Below, piece after piece: positions 44,724 to 57,400 of a DNA stretch of 64,000 nucleotides (positions within the stretch are counted from its first letter, which is position 1; each line of letters starts with the position of its first letter). Source of the stretch: Symsagittifera roscoffensis. Lineage: Eukaryota; Xenacoelomorpha; Acoela; Convolutidae. Location: contig NC_087068.1 of the NCBI RefSeq assembly GCF_963678635.1, positions 51,686,731-51,750,730 of the forward strand. Reading direction: 5' to 3'. Both the position numbers and the translations under genes were made by a program. The notes beneath the pieces were generated by a model, which saw nothing but the letters and a program-made list of their open reading frames with translations, made no database searches and was not told the DNA's origin.

Positions 44724-45110
44724 AGTTAGTCGCAACGATCAAAAATTAGTCGCGGCGGTCGAAAATAGTGGTCGCAGCGGTAGAAAAATTAGTCGCGGCA
44801 GGGTCGAAAAATTAATCGCGGCATGGTCGAATAATTAGTCGCGGCGGTCAAAAAATTAGTCGCGGCGGTCAAAAATTTAGTCGCCCGGTCCAAAAATTAG
44901 TCGCGGTGGTCGAAACATTAGTCGGGGCGCTCGAAAATTTAGTCGCCTTTGTCAAAAAATTAGTCGCAACGGTCGAAAACTTAGTCGCGGCGGTCAAAAA
45001 ATTAGTCGCGGCGGTCAAAAAATTAGTCACAACGGTCGGAAAATTAGTCGCGGTGGTCGAAAAATTAGTCGCGGTGGTCGAAAAACTAGTCGCGGTGGTC
45101 GAAAGATTCG
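44724..45110 (-). repeat. 21-bp satellite B, inverted orientation
   Basis: About 18 units of ATTAGTCGCGGCGGTCAA type directly abut core X. The plus-strand frame 44906-45280 reads KLVAAVKKLVAAV and similar heptads and is open by virtue of the repeat. Confidence 0.9.
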
Positions 45111-45113
45111 TTA

Positions 45114-45272
45114 GCAGACTTATGTTTAGACTTTATATATTTATGATCAGAATTTGCAGACTCATGTTAAGACTTTGCACACTTCGACCTGTGTGGCGAC
45201 TAAAAATTTTTGATCGCCACGCAAATTGGTTCAGACTTATTAAATCTGAACATAAAACCACGACCTCGACCC
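45114..45272 (+). repeat. satellite A remnant and end module
   Basis: Three to four diverged satellite A units (45114-45187), then two hairpins: GTGTGGCGA (45191-45199) with TCGCCACGC (45214-45222), and TTCAGA (45230-45235) with TCTGAA (45245-45250). CCACGACCTCGACC follows. The same module in mirror image is at 48407-48490. Confidence 0.85.
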
Positions 45273-46685
45273 TGGTTTAAAGGTTTGTTTTTATAGAACT
45301 AACTCAGATGCATACCTTCGCTAGAGAGATCAAAGTGTTCCCTGATTTTAATGACGGTTTAAATGTTTGCGGAGCTTCAAGAGGACTTTCGTTGCCCTAA
45401 TAAGAGCCTGTTTTAATAAAAACTAAATTGGTTGGATGTGCTCTAATTATTTGATCTGAAGAAGTCTGGGCAAAAACCACTTCCTGTGGCAAGATACAAC
45501 ATGATGAAAATCTGTTTTATCTACTTCAATCTGCTTTGTCTACATTTGTCACCGAATCATTTGCCCATATATCTGGTTCCGGCGGACTGATAAGGTTCCT
45601 GATGCTATGTTCCACTCTTCCATAAATGTTGAGGTTGGATTGTGTGGTATTGTCAGAGCGTTGAGTTCCCAATGCCAGCTTGTTCTCTGTTTTGCTTATT
45701 TTAGTTTTTTTTGGAAATTCTTCTGAGCCTCTTGAAAAAATTACATGCATTTAATATTGAGATTCGGCTTCTTTTTACCTAAAATGCCCGGTTCAAAAAA
45801 ATCCTAAGAAACATTATGAACGTGACCGCAGATATAATTTAAACTTTTTAAACTATTCTGCGAAAGTCTGTTCCATAAGTAAGAATCTATAATGATTGAG
45901 CTCTTCTAATCTGCGTCCTTAAATAACCTACCCATCTTAAATTTTTGTGGATATCTCTGCTGCGGAAGTTGATGAGATCTCGATATCTATGTTTTCTTTA
46001 CATAGCAATGGCAATTGGGAAATGTCACTCGTGTTGAAATTTCGTTTCAATCAACGCAAACTCCAATTTCAGATAGATACCGTACCAACTTAAATTTTCA
46101 AAGTATAGCATAAAAGTGAAAAACAGAGGTCACACCAAGGAATGCAGACGACGCTTTTGACCGGTACTTGCCTGTATTTTAATTAGCACCGTTGGATTGA
46201 CAGATTATTGTCAGTGGGATGGTTTACAGATAAATCAACTCATATGAACTGAATTAGCTATGTCATTTCCTCTCTTGTACAAAAAAAAATTTAAATACTC
46301 AAATAATGGAAAAAATGTACAGATTTGAGACAGACTTATTGATGATGGCAGATGGTTTTAACAGAACTAAAATTACAGCGAACTAGCAATTTGAATCTTT
46401 GAGTTTTTGGACGATTAACACTCGACCAGCCTTCCCCCTGGGCCATAGCGAAAGTTTTTAACGGTGCGAGTTTTTGGGTTCATTGTTTTCCACTCTCCTC
46501 TTCGATCCTTCTTTCTCGAGATATGTTCAATCAAAACCCCGCCCATTTTCGTGACTGTGGTGCGCTTCCGCCTGATCTTCCGATACGATGTTTCGTCTCA
46601 GCTGCTCTTTGAGTCTTGGCAGCTATACGATACTAATCGTTGTTTTCGCCCGCTTTTTTTGTCTCCGCTGGTTGTCTCGCTGTAA
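45273..46685. repeat. large inverted repeat, left arm
   Basis: Pairs with about 47011-48406 in reverse complement. Matching landmarks: GAACTAACTCAGATGCAT, GGTTGGATTGTGTGGTA, the region near 46,400 (GAATCTTTGAGTTTTTGGACG) and the inner edge GGTTGTCTCGCTGTA. There is moderate divergence and small indels. Frames here (e.g. 46464-46685) are also seen in the other arm but match no known protein. Confidence 0.88.
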
Positions 46686-47010
46686 AGGGATTAGGCGTGG
46701 AGCCAAAACCGGGCCCTCTAAAATAAATTCAGAAAAAACTCACACATTAACCTTAAAAGGCGCTGTTGTGCTCAAGAAATCGGGTGCCGCGGTTTCGAAA
46801 AACACAGGTAAAAAGAGTTAAATGCAAGCGAATTGGAAAACTAAAAAGGGAGCGAGAACTTTCCCTTGGCACCAAAACGTGACGACCGAGTAGTAGCCAG
46901 TTACCACAACCGACCTCAGAGCAAGGAGCAACCAAACCGGGGCAAAGCGGATGTTTGGAGACGACTTATACGGTGAGTACCGACAAAGCGAAAGTACAAG
47001 CGGATACAGC
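46686..47010. other. spacer of the palindrome
   Basis: 325 bp, GC-richer than its surroundings and not shared by the arms. A short Lys/Ser/Thr-rich frame runs to 46821 and is followed by a GTAAAA. No gene is recognised. Confidence 0.6.
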
Positions 47011-48406
47011 GAGACAACCGGCGGAGACAAAAAAAAAGCGGGCGAAAAACAACGATTAGTATCGTATAGCTGCCAAGACTCAAACAGCAGCTGAGACGAA
47101 ACACCGTCTCGGAAGATCAAGCAAAAGCGCACCACAGTCACGAAAAATTGGCGGGGTTTCGATTGACCATATCTCGAGAAAGAAGGATCAAAGAGGAGAG
47201 TGAAAAAAAACGGAACCCAAAAACTTGCATCGTTAAAAACTTTCGCTAAGGCCCACGGAGAAGGCTGGTCGAATGTTAGTCGTCCAAAAACTCAAAGATT
47301 CAAATTGCTAGTTCGCTGTACTTTTAGTTCTGTTGAAATCATCTTCAATCATCAAAGAGTTTTGTACATTTTTTCCATCATTTGAGTATTTAAACTTTTC
47401 ATTCTTACAAGAGAGGAAATGACATAGCAGGCTAATTCAGTTCGAATAAAATTATTTATCTGTAAACCATCCCACTGTCAATCTTCTGTCAATCCATCGG
47501 TGCTAATTAAAATACAGGCAGGTACCGGCCATCAAGGTCGTCTGCATTCCTTGGTGTCACCTCTGTTTTTCATTTTTATGCTATACTTTGATAGCTTAAG
47601 TTGGTACGTTATCTATCTGAAATTGGGAATTATTTTGCTTGGAACGGAATGTCAACGTAAGTGACAATTCCCAATTGCCCTTGCTATGTAAAGAAAACAT
47701 GGATATCGAGATCTCATCAACTCCCTCAGCGAAGATATCCACAAATAATTAAGGTGGGTAGGTTATTTCAGGACGCAGATTAGAAGAAGTCAATCATTAT
47801 AGATTTTGACTGATGGAACAGTTTTTCGCAGACTATTTTATAAAATTTAAACTATAACTGCGGTCAGGTTCATAAGGTTTATTAAGATTTTTTGCACCGG
47901 CCTTTTAGGTTAAAAGAAGCCGAATCTCATTATTAAATGCCAATGGGAATTGAATTGTTTCAATAGGCTCAGAAGAGTTTCCAAAATTACTAAAATGAAA
48001 CACAACAGAGAACAAGCTGGCATTGGGGACTCGCCGCTCTGACAGTACCACACAATCCATCCAATCTCAACGTTTATGGAAGAGTGGATCATAGGCATCA
48101 GGAACCTTATCTATCCGCCTGAACCAGATATATGGACAAATGTTTCGGTGACAAATGTTAGACAAAACAGATTTTCATTATGTTGTATCTTGCCTTAGGA
48201 AGTGGTCTTTTGCCCAAACTTCCTCAAATCAAATAATAAGAGCACGTCCAACCACTTTAGTTTTAAAACAGGCTATTATTAGGGCAACCAAAATCCTCTT
48301 GAAACTCCACAAACATTTAAAAAGTCAACAAAATCAGCGAATTTTTTGATATCTTTAGCGGAATTATGCATCTGAGTTAGTTCTATGAAACAAACCTTTA
48401 AACCCG
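47011..48406. repeat. large inverted repeat, right arm
   Basis: Mirror copy of 45273-46685, starting at TACAGCGAGACAACC and ending at AACCCG just before the end motif. No recognised gene. Confidence 0.88.
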
Positions 48407-48490
48407 GGTCGAGGTCGTGGTTTTATGTTCAGATTTAATAAGTCTGAACCGATCCGCGCGGCGATCGAAAATTCATAGTCGCCAGACATG
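48407..48490 (-). repeat. satellite end module, reverse orientation
   Basis: GGTCGAGGTCGTGG (48407-48420), the hairpin TTCAGA/TCTGAA (48428-48433 and 48443-48448), then the GCGCGGCGA and TAGTCGCC stretch. It marks the left boundary of the long satellite A array. Confidence 0.85.
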
Positions 48491-51400
48491 TCGAAGTGTG
48501 CAATGTCTGAACATAGGTCTCCAAAGTCTGAGTTAAGTCTGCAAAGTCTGAAAATGAGTCTGCAAACTCTGAACTTAAGTCTGCAAAGTCTGAACATAAA
48601 TCTGCAAAGTCTGAACCTAAGTCTGCAAAGCCTGAACATAAGTCTCCAAAGTCTGAATATAAGTCTGCAAAGTCTGAACATAAGTCTGCAAAGTCTGAAA
48701 ATAAGTCTCCAAACTCTGAACTTAAGTCTGCAAAGTCTGAACATAAATCTGCAAAGTCTGAATCTAAGTCTGCAAAGTCTGAAAATAAGTCTCCAAAGTC
48801 TGAACATTAGTCTCCAAACTCTGAACTTAAGCTGCAAAGTCTGAACATAAATCTGCAAAGTCTAAACATAAGACTCCAAACTCTGAACTTAAGTCTGCAA
48901 AGTCTGAACATAAATCTGCAGAGTCTGAACCTAAGTCTGCAAAGTCTGAACTTAAGTCTGCAGAGTCTGAACCTAAGTCTGCAAAGTCTGAACTTAAAAC
49001 TGCAAAGTCTGAACATAAGTCTGCAAAGTCTAAACATAAGTCTGCAAAGCCTGAACATAAGTCTCCAAAGTCTGAATATAAGTCTGCAAAGTCTGAACAT
49101 AAGTCTGCAAAGTCTGAACATAAGTCTCCAAACTCTGAACTTAAGCCTGCAAAGTCTGAACATAAATCTGCAAAGTCTGAATCTAAGTCTGTTAAGTCTG
49201 AAGTTAAGTCTGCAAAATCTGAACATAAGTCTGCGAAGTCTGAGTTAAGTCTGCAAAGTCTGAAAATGAGTCTGCAAACTCTGAATTTAAGTCTGCTAAG
49301 TCTGAACATAAATCTGCAAAGTCTGAACCTAAGTCTGCAAAGCCTGAACATAAGTCTCCAAAGTCTGAATATAAGTCTGCAAAGTCTGAACATAAGTCTG
49401 CAAAGTCTGATCATAAGTCTCCAAACTCTGAACTTAAGTCTGCAAAGTCTGAACATAAATCTGCAAAGTCTGAATCTAAGTCTCCAAAGTCTGAAAAAAG
49501 TCTCCAAAGTCTGAACATAAGTCTCCAAACTCTGAACTTAAGTCTGCAAAGTCTGAACATAAATCTGCAAAGTCTGAACATAAGTCTCCAAACTCTGAAC
49601 TTGAGTCTGCAAAGTCTGAACATAAATCTGCAAAGTCTGAATCTAAGTCTGCAAAGTCTGAACTTAAGTCTCCAATGTCTGAACTTAAGTCTCCAAACTC
49701 TGAAAATAAATCTGCAAAGTCTGAATCTAAGTCTGCAAAGTCTGAAAATAAGTCTCCAAAGTCTGAACATAAGTCTCCAAACTCTGAACTTAAGTCTGCA
49801 AAGTCTGAACATAAATCTGCAAAGTCTGAACATAAATCTGCAAAGTCTGAATCTAAGTCTGCAAAGTCTGAAAATAAGTCTCCAAAGTCTGAACTTAGGT
49901 CTGCAAAGTCTGAACATAAGTCTGCAAAGTCTGAACATAAGTCTCCAAAGTCTGAACTTAAGTCTCCAAACTCTGAACATAAATCTGCAAAGTCTGAATC
50001 TAAGTCTGCAAAGTCTGAAAATAAGTCTGCAAAGTCTGAAAAAAAGTCTCCAAACTCTGAACTTAAGTCTGCAAAGTCTGAACATAAATCTGCAAAGTCT
50101 GAACATAACTCTGCAAAGACTGAATCTAAGTCTGCAAAGTCTGAAAATAAGTCTCCAAAGTCTGAACTTAGGTCTGCAAAGTCTGAACATAAGTCTGCAA
50201 AGTCTGAACATAATCCTCCAAAGTCTGAACATAAGTCTCCAAAGTCTGAACTTAAGTCTGCAAAGTCTGAACATAAGTCTGCAAAGTCTGAACTTAAGTC
50301 TCCAAAGTCTGAACTTAAGTCTGCAAAGTCTGAACTTAAAACTGCAAAGTCTGAACATAAGTCTGCAAAGTCTAAATATAAGTCTGCAAAGTCTGAATCT
50401 AAGTCTGCAAAGTCTGAAAATAAACTCCGAAGTCTGAACATAAGTCTCCAAACTCTGAACTTAAGTCTGCAAAGTCTGAACATAAATCTGCAAAGTCTGA
50501 ACATAAGTCTCCGAACTCTGAACTTAAGTCTGCAAAGTCTGAACATAAATCTGCAAAGTCTGAACATAAATCTGCAAAGTCTGAATCTAAGTCTGCAAAG
50601 TCTGAAAATAAGTCTCCAAAGTCTGAACTTAGGTCTGCAAAGTCTGAACAGAAGTCTGCAAAGTCTGAACATAAGTCTGCAAAGTCTGAACATAAATCTC
50701 CAAAGTCTGAACATAAGTCTACAAAGACTGAACTTAAGTCTGCAAAGTCTGAACATAAGTCTGAAAAGTCTGAACTTAAGTCTCCAAAGTCTGAACTTAA
50801 GTCTGCAAAGTCTGAATTTAAGTCTGCAGAGTCTGAACCTAAGTCTGCAAAGTCTGAACTTAAAACTGCAAAGTCTGAACATAAGTCTGCAAAGTCTAAA
50901 CATAAGTCTGCAAAGCCTGAACATAAGTCTCCAAAGCCTGAACATAAGTCTCCAAAGTCTGAATATAAGTCTGCAAAGTCTGAACTTAAAACTGCAAAGT
51001 CTAAACATAAGTCTGCAAAGTCTGAATCTAAGTCTGCAAAGTCTGAAAATAAACTCCGAAGTCTGAACATAAGTCTCCAAACTCTGAACTTAAGTCTGCA
51101 AAGTCTAAACATAAGTCTGCAAAGTCTGAATCTAAGTCTGCAAAGTCTGAAAATAAGTCTCCAAAGTCTGAACTTAAGTCTGCAAAGTCTGAACTTAAAA
51201 CTGCAAAGTCTGAACATAAGTCTGCAAAGTCTAAATATAAGTCTGCAAAGTCTGAATCTAAGTCTGCAAAGTCTGAAAATAAACTCCGAAGTCTGAACAT
51301 AAGTCTCCAAACTCTGAACTTAAGTCTGCAAAGTCTGAACATAAATCTGCAAAGTCTGAACATAAGTCTCCGAACTCTGAACTTAAGTCTGCAAAGTCTG

Positions 51401-54400
51401 AACATAAATCTGCAAAGTCTGAACATAAATCTGCAAAGTCTGAATCTAAGTCTGCAAAGTCTGAAAATAAGTCTCCAAAGTCTGAACTTAGGTCTGCAAA
51501 GTCTGAACAGAAGTCTGCAAAGTCTGAACATAAGTCTGCAAAGTCTGAACATAAATCTCCAAAGTCTGAACATAAGTCTACAAAGACTGAACTTAAGTCT
51601 GCAAAGTCTGAACATAAGTCTGAAAAGTCTGAACTTAAGTCTCCAAAGTCTGAACTTAAGTCTGCAAAGTCTGAACTTAAGTCTGCAGAGTCTGAACCTA
51701 AGTCTGCAAAGTCTGAACTTAAAACTGCAAAGTCTGAACATAAGTCTGCAAAGTCTAAACATAAGTCTGCAAAGCCTGAACATAAGTCTCCAAAGCCTGA
51801 ACATAAGTCTCCAAAGTCTGAATATAAGTCTGCAAAGTCTGAACTTAAAACTGCAAAGTCTGAACATTAGTCTGCAAAGTCTAAACATAAGTCTGCAAAG
51901 TCTGAATCTAAGTCTGCAAAGTCTGAAAATAAGTCTCCAAAGTCTGAATATAAGTCTGCAAAGTCTGAACTTAAAACTGCAAAGTCTAAACATAAGTCTG
52001 CAAAGTCTGAATCTAAGTCTGCAAAGTCTGAAAATAAACTCCGAAGTCTGAACATAAGTCTCCAAACTCTGAACTTAAGTCTGCAAAGTCTGAACATAAA
52101 TCTGTAAAGTCTGAACATAAGTCTCCAAACTCTGAACTTAAGTCTGCAAAGTCTGAACATAAATCTGCAAAGTCTGAACATAAATCTGCAAAGTCTGAAT
52201 CTAAGTCTGCAAAGTCTGAAAATAAATCTCCAAAGTCTGAACCTAGGTCTGCAAAGTCTGAACAGAAGTCTGCAAAGTCTGAACATAAGTCTGCAAAGTC
52301 TGAACATAAATCTCCAAAGTCTGAACATAAGTCTACAAAGACTGAACTTAAGTCTGCAAAGTCTGAACATAAGTCTGAAAAGTCTGAACTTAAGTCTCCA
52401 AAGTCTGAACTTAAGTCTGCAAAGTCTGAACTTAAGTCTGCAGAGTCTGAACCTAAGTCTGCAAAGTCTGAACTTAAAACTGCAAAGTCTGAACATAAGT
52501 CTGCAAAGTCTAAACATAAGCCTGCAAAGCCTGAACATAAGTCTCCAAAGCCTGAACATAAGTCTCCAAAGTCTGAATATAAGTCTGCAAAGTCTGAACA
52601 TAAGTCTGCAAAGTCTGATCATAAGTCTACAAACTCTGAACTTAAGTCTGCAAAGTCTGAACATAAATCTGCAAAGTCTGAATCTAAGTCTGCAAAGTCT
52701 GAAAACAAGTCTCCAAAGTCTGAACATAAGTCTCCAAACTCTGAACTTAAGTCTGCAAAGTCTGAACATAAATCTGCAAAGTCTGAACATAAGTCTCGAA
52801 ACTCTGAACTTGAATCTGCAAAGTCTGAACATAAATCTGCAAAGTCTGAATCTAAGTCTGCAAAGTCTGAACTTAAGTCTCCAATGTCTGAACTTAAGTC
52901 TCCAAACTCTGAACATAAATCTGCAAAGTCTGAATCTAAGTCTGCAAAGTCTGAAAATAAGTCTCCAAAGTCTGAACATAAGTCTCCAAACTCTGAACTT
53001 AAGTCTGCAAAGTCTGAACATAAATCTGCAAAGTCTGAACATAAATCTGCAAAGTCTGAATCTAAGTCTGCAAAGTCTGAAAATAAGTCTCCAAAGTCTG
53101 AACTTAGGTCTGCAAAGCCTGTACATAAGTCTGCAAAGTCTGAACATAAGTCTCCAAAGTCTGAACTTAAGTCTCCAAACTCTGAACATAAATCTGCAAA
53201 GTCTGAATCTAAGTCTGCAAAGTCTGAAAATAAGTCTGCAAAGTCTGAAAATAAGTCTCCAAACTCTGAACTTAAGTCTGCAAAGTCTGAACATAAATCT
53301 GCAAATTCTGAACATAAATCTGCAAAGTCTGAATCTAAGTCTGCAAAGTCTGAAAATAAGACTCCAAAGTCTGAACTTAGGTCTGCAAAGTCTGAACATA
53401 AGTCTGCAAAGTTTGAACATAAGTCTCCAAAGTCTGAACATAAGTCTCCAAAGTCTGAGCTTAAGTCTTCAAAGTCTGAACATAAGTCTGCAAAGTCTGA
53501 ACTTAAGTCTCCAAAGTCTGAACTTAAAACTGCAAAGTCTGAACTTAAAACTGCAAAGTCTGAACATAAGTCTGCAAAGTCTAAACATAAGTCTGCAAAG
53601 TCTGAATCTAAGTCTGCAAAGTCTGAAAATAAACTCCGAAGTCTGAACATAAGTCTCCAAACTCTGAACTTAAGTCTGCAAAGTCTGAACATAAATCTGC
53701 AAAGTCTGAACATAAGTCTCCAAACTCTGAACTTAAGTCTGCAAAGTCTGAACATAAATCTGCAAAGTCTGAACATAAATCTGCAAAGTCTGAATCTAAG
53801 TCTGCAAAGTCTGAAAATAAGTCTCCAAAGTCTGAACTTAGGTCTGCAAAGTCTGAACAGAAGTCTGCAAAGTCTGAACATAAGTCTGCAAAGTCTGAAC
53901 ATAAATCTCCAAAGTCTGAACATAAGTCTCCAAAGACTGAACTTAAGTCTGCAAAGTCTGAACATAAGTCTCCAAAGTCTGAACATAAGTCTCCAAAGTC
54001 TGAGCTTAAGTCTTCAAAGTCTGAACATAAGTCTGCAAAGTCTGAACTTAAGTCTCCAAAGTCTGAACTTAAAACTGCAAAGTCTGAACTTAAAACTGCA
54101 AAGTCTGAACATAAGTCTGCAAAGTCTAAACATAAGTCTGCAAAGTCTGAATCTAAGTCTGCAAAGTCTGAAAATAAACTCCGAAGTCTGAACATAAGTC
54201 TCCAAACTCTGAACTTAAGTCTGCAAAGTCTGAACATAAATCTGCAAAGTCTGAACATAAGTCTCCAAACTCTGAACTTAAGTCTGCAAAGTCTGAACAT
54301 AAATCTGCAAAGTCTGAACATAAATCTGCAAAGTCTGAATCTAAGTCTGCAAAGTCTGAAAATAAGTCTCCAAAGTCTGAACTTAGGTCTGCAAAGTCTG

Positions 54401-57400
54401 AACAGAAGTCTGCAAAGTCTGAACATAAGTCTGCAAAGTCTGAACATAAATCTCCAAAGTCTGAACATAAGTCTCCAAAGACTGAACTTAAGTCTGCAAA
54501 GTCTGAACATAAGTCTGAAAAGTCTGAACTTAAGTCTCCAAAGTCTGAACTTAAGTCTGCAAAGTCTGAACTTAAGTCTGCAGAGTCTGAACCTAAGTCT
54601 GCAAAGTCTGAACTTAAAACTGCAAAGTCTGAACATAAGTCTGCAAAGTCTGAACATAAGTCTGCAAAGTCTGAACATAAGTCTCCAAACTCTGAACTTA
54701 AGTCTGCAAAGTCTGAACATAAATCTGCAAAGTCTGAACATAAATCTGCAAAGTCTGAATCTAAGTCTGCAAAGTCTGAAAAGAAGCTCCGAAGTCTGAA
54801 CATAAGTCTCCAAACTCTGAACTTAAGTCTGCAAAGTCTGAACATAAATCTGCAAGGTCTGAACATAAGTCTCCAAACTCTGAACTTAAGTCTGCAAAGT
54901 CTGAACATAAATCTGCAAAGTCTGAACATAAATCTGGAAAGTCTGAATCTAAGTCTGCAAAGTCTGAAAATAAGTCTCCAAAGTCTGAACTTAGGTCTGC
55001 AAAGTCTGAACAGAAGTCTGCAAAGTCTGAACATAAGTCTGCAAAGTCTGAACATAAATCTCCAAAGTCTGAACACAAGTCTCCAAAGACTGAACTTAAG
55101 TCTGCAAAGTCTGAACATAAGTCTGAAAAGTCTGAACTTAAGTCTCCAAAGTCTGAACTTAAGTCTGCAAAGTCTGAACTTAAGTCTGCAGAGTCTGAAC
55201 CTAAGTCTGCAAAGTCTGAACTTAAAACTGCATAGTCTGAACATAAGTCTGCAAAGTCTGAACATAAGTCTGCAAAGTCTGAACATAAGTCTCCAAACTC
55301 TGAACTTAAGTCTGCAAAGTCTGAACATAAATCTGCAAAGTCTGAACATAAATCTGCAAAGTCTGAATCTAAGTCTGCAAAGTCTGAAAAGAAACTCCGA
55401 AGTCTGAACATAAGTCTCCAAACTCTGAATTTAAGTCTGCAAAGTCTGAACATAAATCTGCAAAGTCTGAACATAAATCTGCAAAGTCTGAATCTAAGTC
55501 TGCAAAGTCTGAAAATAAGTCTCCAAAGTCTGAACTTAGGTCTGCAAAGTCTGAACAGAAGTCTGCAAAGTCTGAACATAAGTCTGCAAAGTCTGAACAT
55601 AAATCTCCAAAGTCTGAACATAAGTCTCCAAAGACTGAACTTAAGTCTGCAAAGTCTGAACATAAGTCTGAAAAGTCTGAACTTAAGTCTCCAAAGTCTG
55701 AACTTAAGTCTGCAAAGTCTGAACTTAAGTCTGCAGAGTCTGAACCTAAGTCTGCAAAGTCTGAACTTAAAACGGCAAAGTCTGAACATAAGTCTGCAAA
55801 GTCTAAACATAAGTCTGCAAAGCCTGAACATAAGTCTCCAAAGTCTGAATATAAGTCTGTAAAGTCTGAACATAAGTCTGCAAAGTCTGAACATAAGTCT
55901 CCAAACTCTGAACTTATACTGCAAAGTCTGAACATAAATCTGCAAAGTCTGAATCTAAGTCTGCAAAGTCTGAACTTAAGTCTGCAAAGTCTGAACATAA
56001 GTCTGTGAAGTCTGAGTTAAGTCTGCAAAGTCTGAAATTGAGTCTGCAATCTGAACTTAAGTCTGCAAAGTCTGAACATAAGTCTCCAAAGACTGAACAT
56101 AAGTCTCCAAAGACTGAACATAAGTCTCCAAAGTCTGAATATAAGTCTGTAAAGTCTGAACATAAGTCTGCAAAGTCTGAACATAAGTCTCCAAACTCTG
56201 AACTTAAGTCTGCAAAGTCTGAACATAAATCTGCAAAGTCTGAATCTAAGTCTGCAAAGTCTGAACATAAGTCTCCAAAGACTGAACATAAGTCTCCAAA
56301 GACTGAACTTAAGTCTGCAAAGTCTGAACATAAGTCTGAAAAGTCTGAACTTAAGTCTCCAAAGTCTGAACTTAAGTCTGCAAAGTCTGAACTTAAGTCT
56401 GCAGAGTCTGAACCTAAGTCTGCAAAGTCTGAACTTAAAACTGCAAAGTCTGAACATAAGTCTGCAAAGTCTAAACATAAGTCTGCAAAGCCTGAACATA
56501 AGTCTCCAAAGTCTGAATATAAGTCTGTAAAGTCTGAACATAAGTCTGCAAAGTCTGAACATAAGTCTCCAAACTCTGAACTTATACTGCAAAGTCTGAA
56601 CATAAATCTGCAAAGTCTGAATCTAAGTCTGCAAAGTCTGAACTTAAGTCTGCAAAGTCTGAACATAAGTCTGCGAAGTCTGAACTTAAGTCTGCAAAGT
56701 CTGAACATAAGTCTGCGAAGTCTGAGTTAAGTCTGCAAAGTCTGAACATAAGTCTCCAAAGACTGAACATAAGTCTCCAAAGTCTGAATATAAGTCTGTA
56801 AAGTCTGAACATAAGTCTGCAAAGTCTGAACATAAGTCTCCAAACTCTGAACTTATACTGCAAAGTCTGAACATAAGTCTCCAAAGACTGAACATAAGTC
56901 TCCAAAGTCTGAATATAAATCTGCAAAGTCTGAATCTAAGTCTGCAAAGTCTGAACTTAAGTCTGCAAAGTCTGAACATAAGTCTGTGAAGTCTGAGTTA
57001 AGTCTGCAAAGTCCGAAATTGAGTCTGCAATCTGAACTTAAGTCTGCAAAGTCTGAACATAAGTCTCCAAAGACTGAACATAAGTCTCCAAAGACTGAAC
57101 ATAAGTCTCCAAAGTCTGAATATAAGTCTGTAAAGTCTGAACATAAGTCTGCAAAGTCTGAACATAAGTCTCCAAACTCTGAACTTAAGTCTGCAAAGTC
57201 TGAACATAAATCTGCAAAGTCTGAATCTAAGTCTGCAAAGTCTGAACATAAGTCTCCAAAGACTGAACATAAGTCTCCAAAGACTGAACTTAAGTCTGCA
57301 AAGTCTGAACATAAGTCTGAAAAGTCTGAACTTAAGTCTCCAAAGTCTGAACTTAAGTCTGCAAAGTCTGAACTTAAGTCTGCAGAGTCTGAACCTAAGT

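Noticed and set aside
46694-46717. 2A-like peptide motif GVEPKPGP
   Set aside because: The consensus needs DxExNPGP. Here both the Asp and the Asn positions differ, the frame is interrupted upstream, and it stops two codons later.
46464-47141. Genes in the palindrome (frames 46464-46685, 46588-46821, 46818-47141)
   Set aside because: The frames appear on both arms in mirror image with no recognised domain. Several overlap, and none extends into the spacer with a coherent product.
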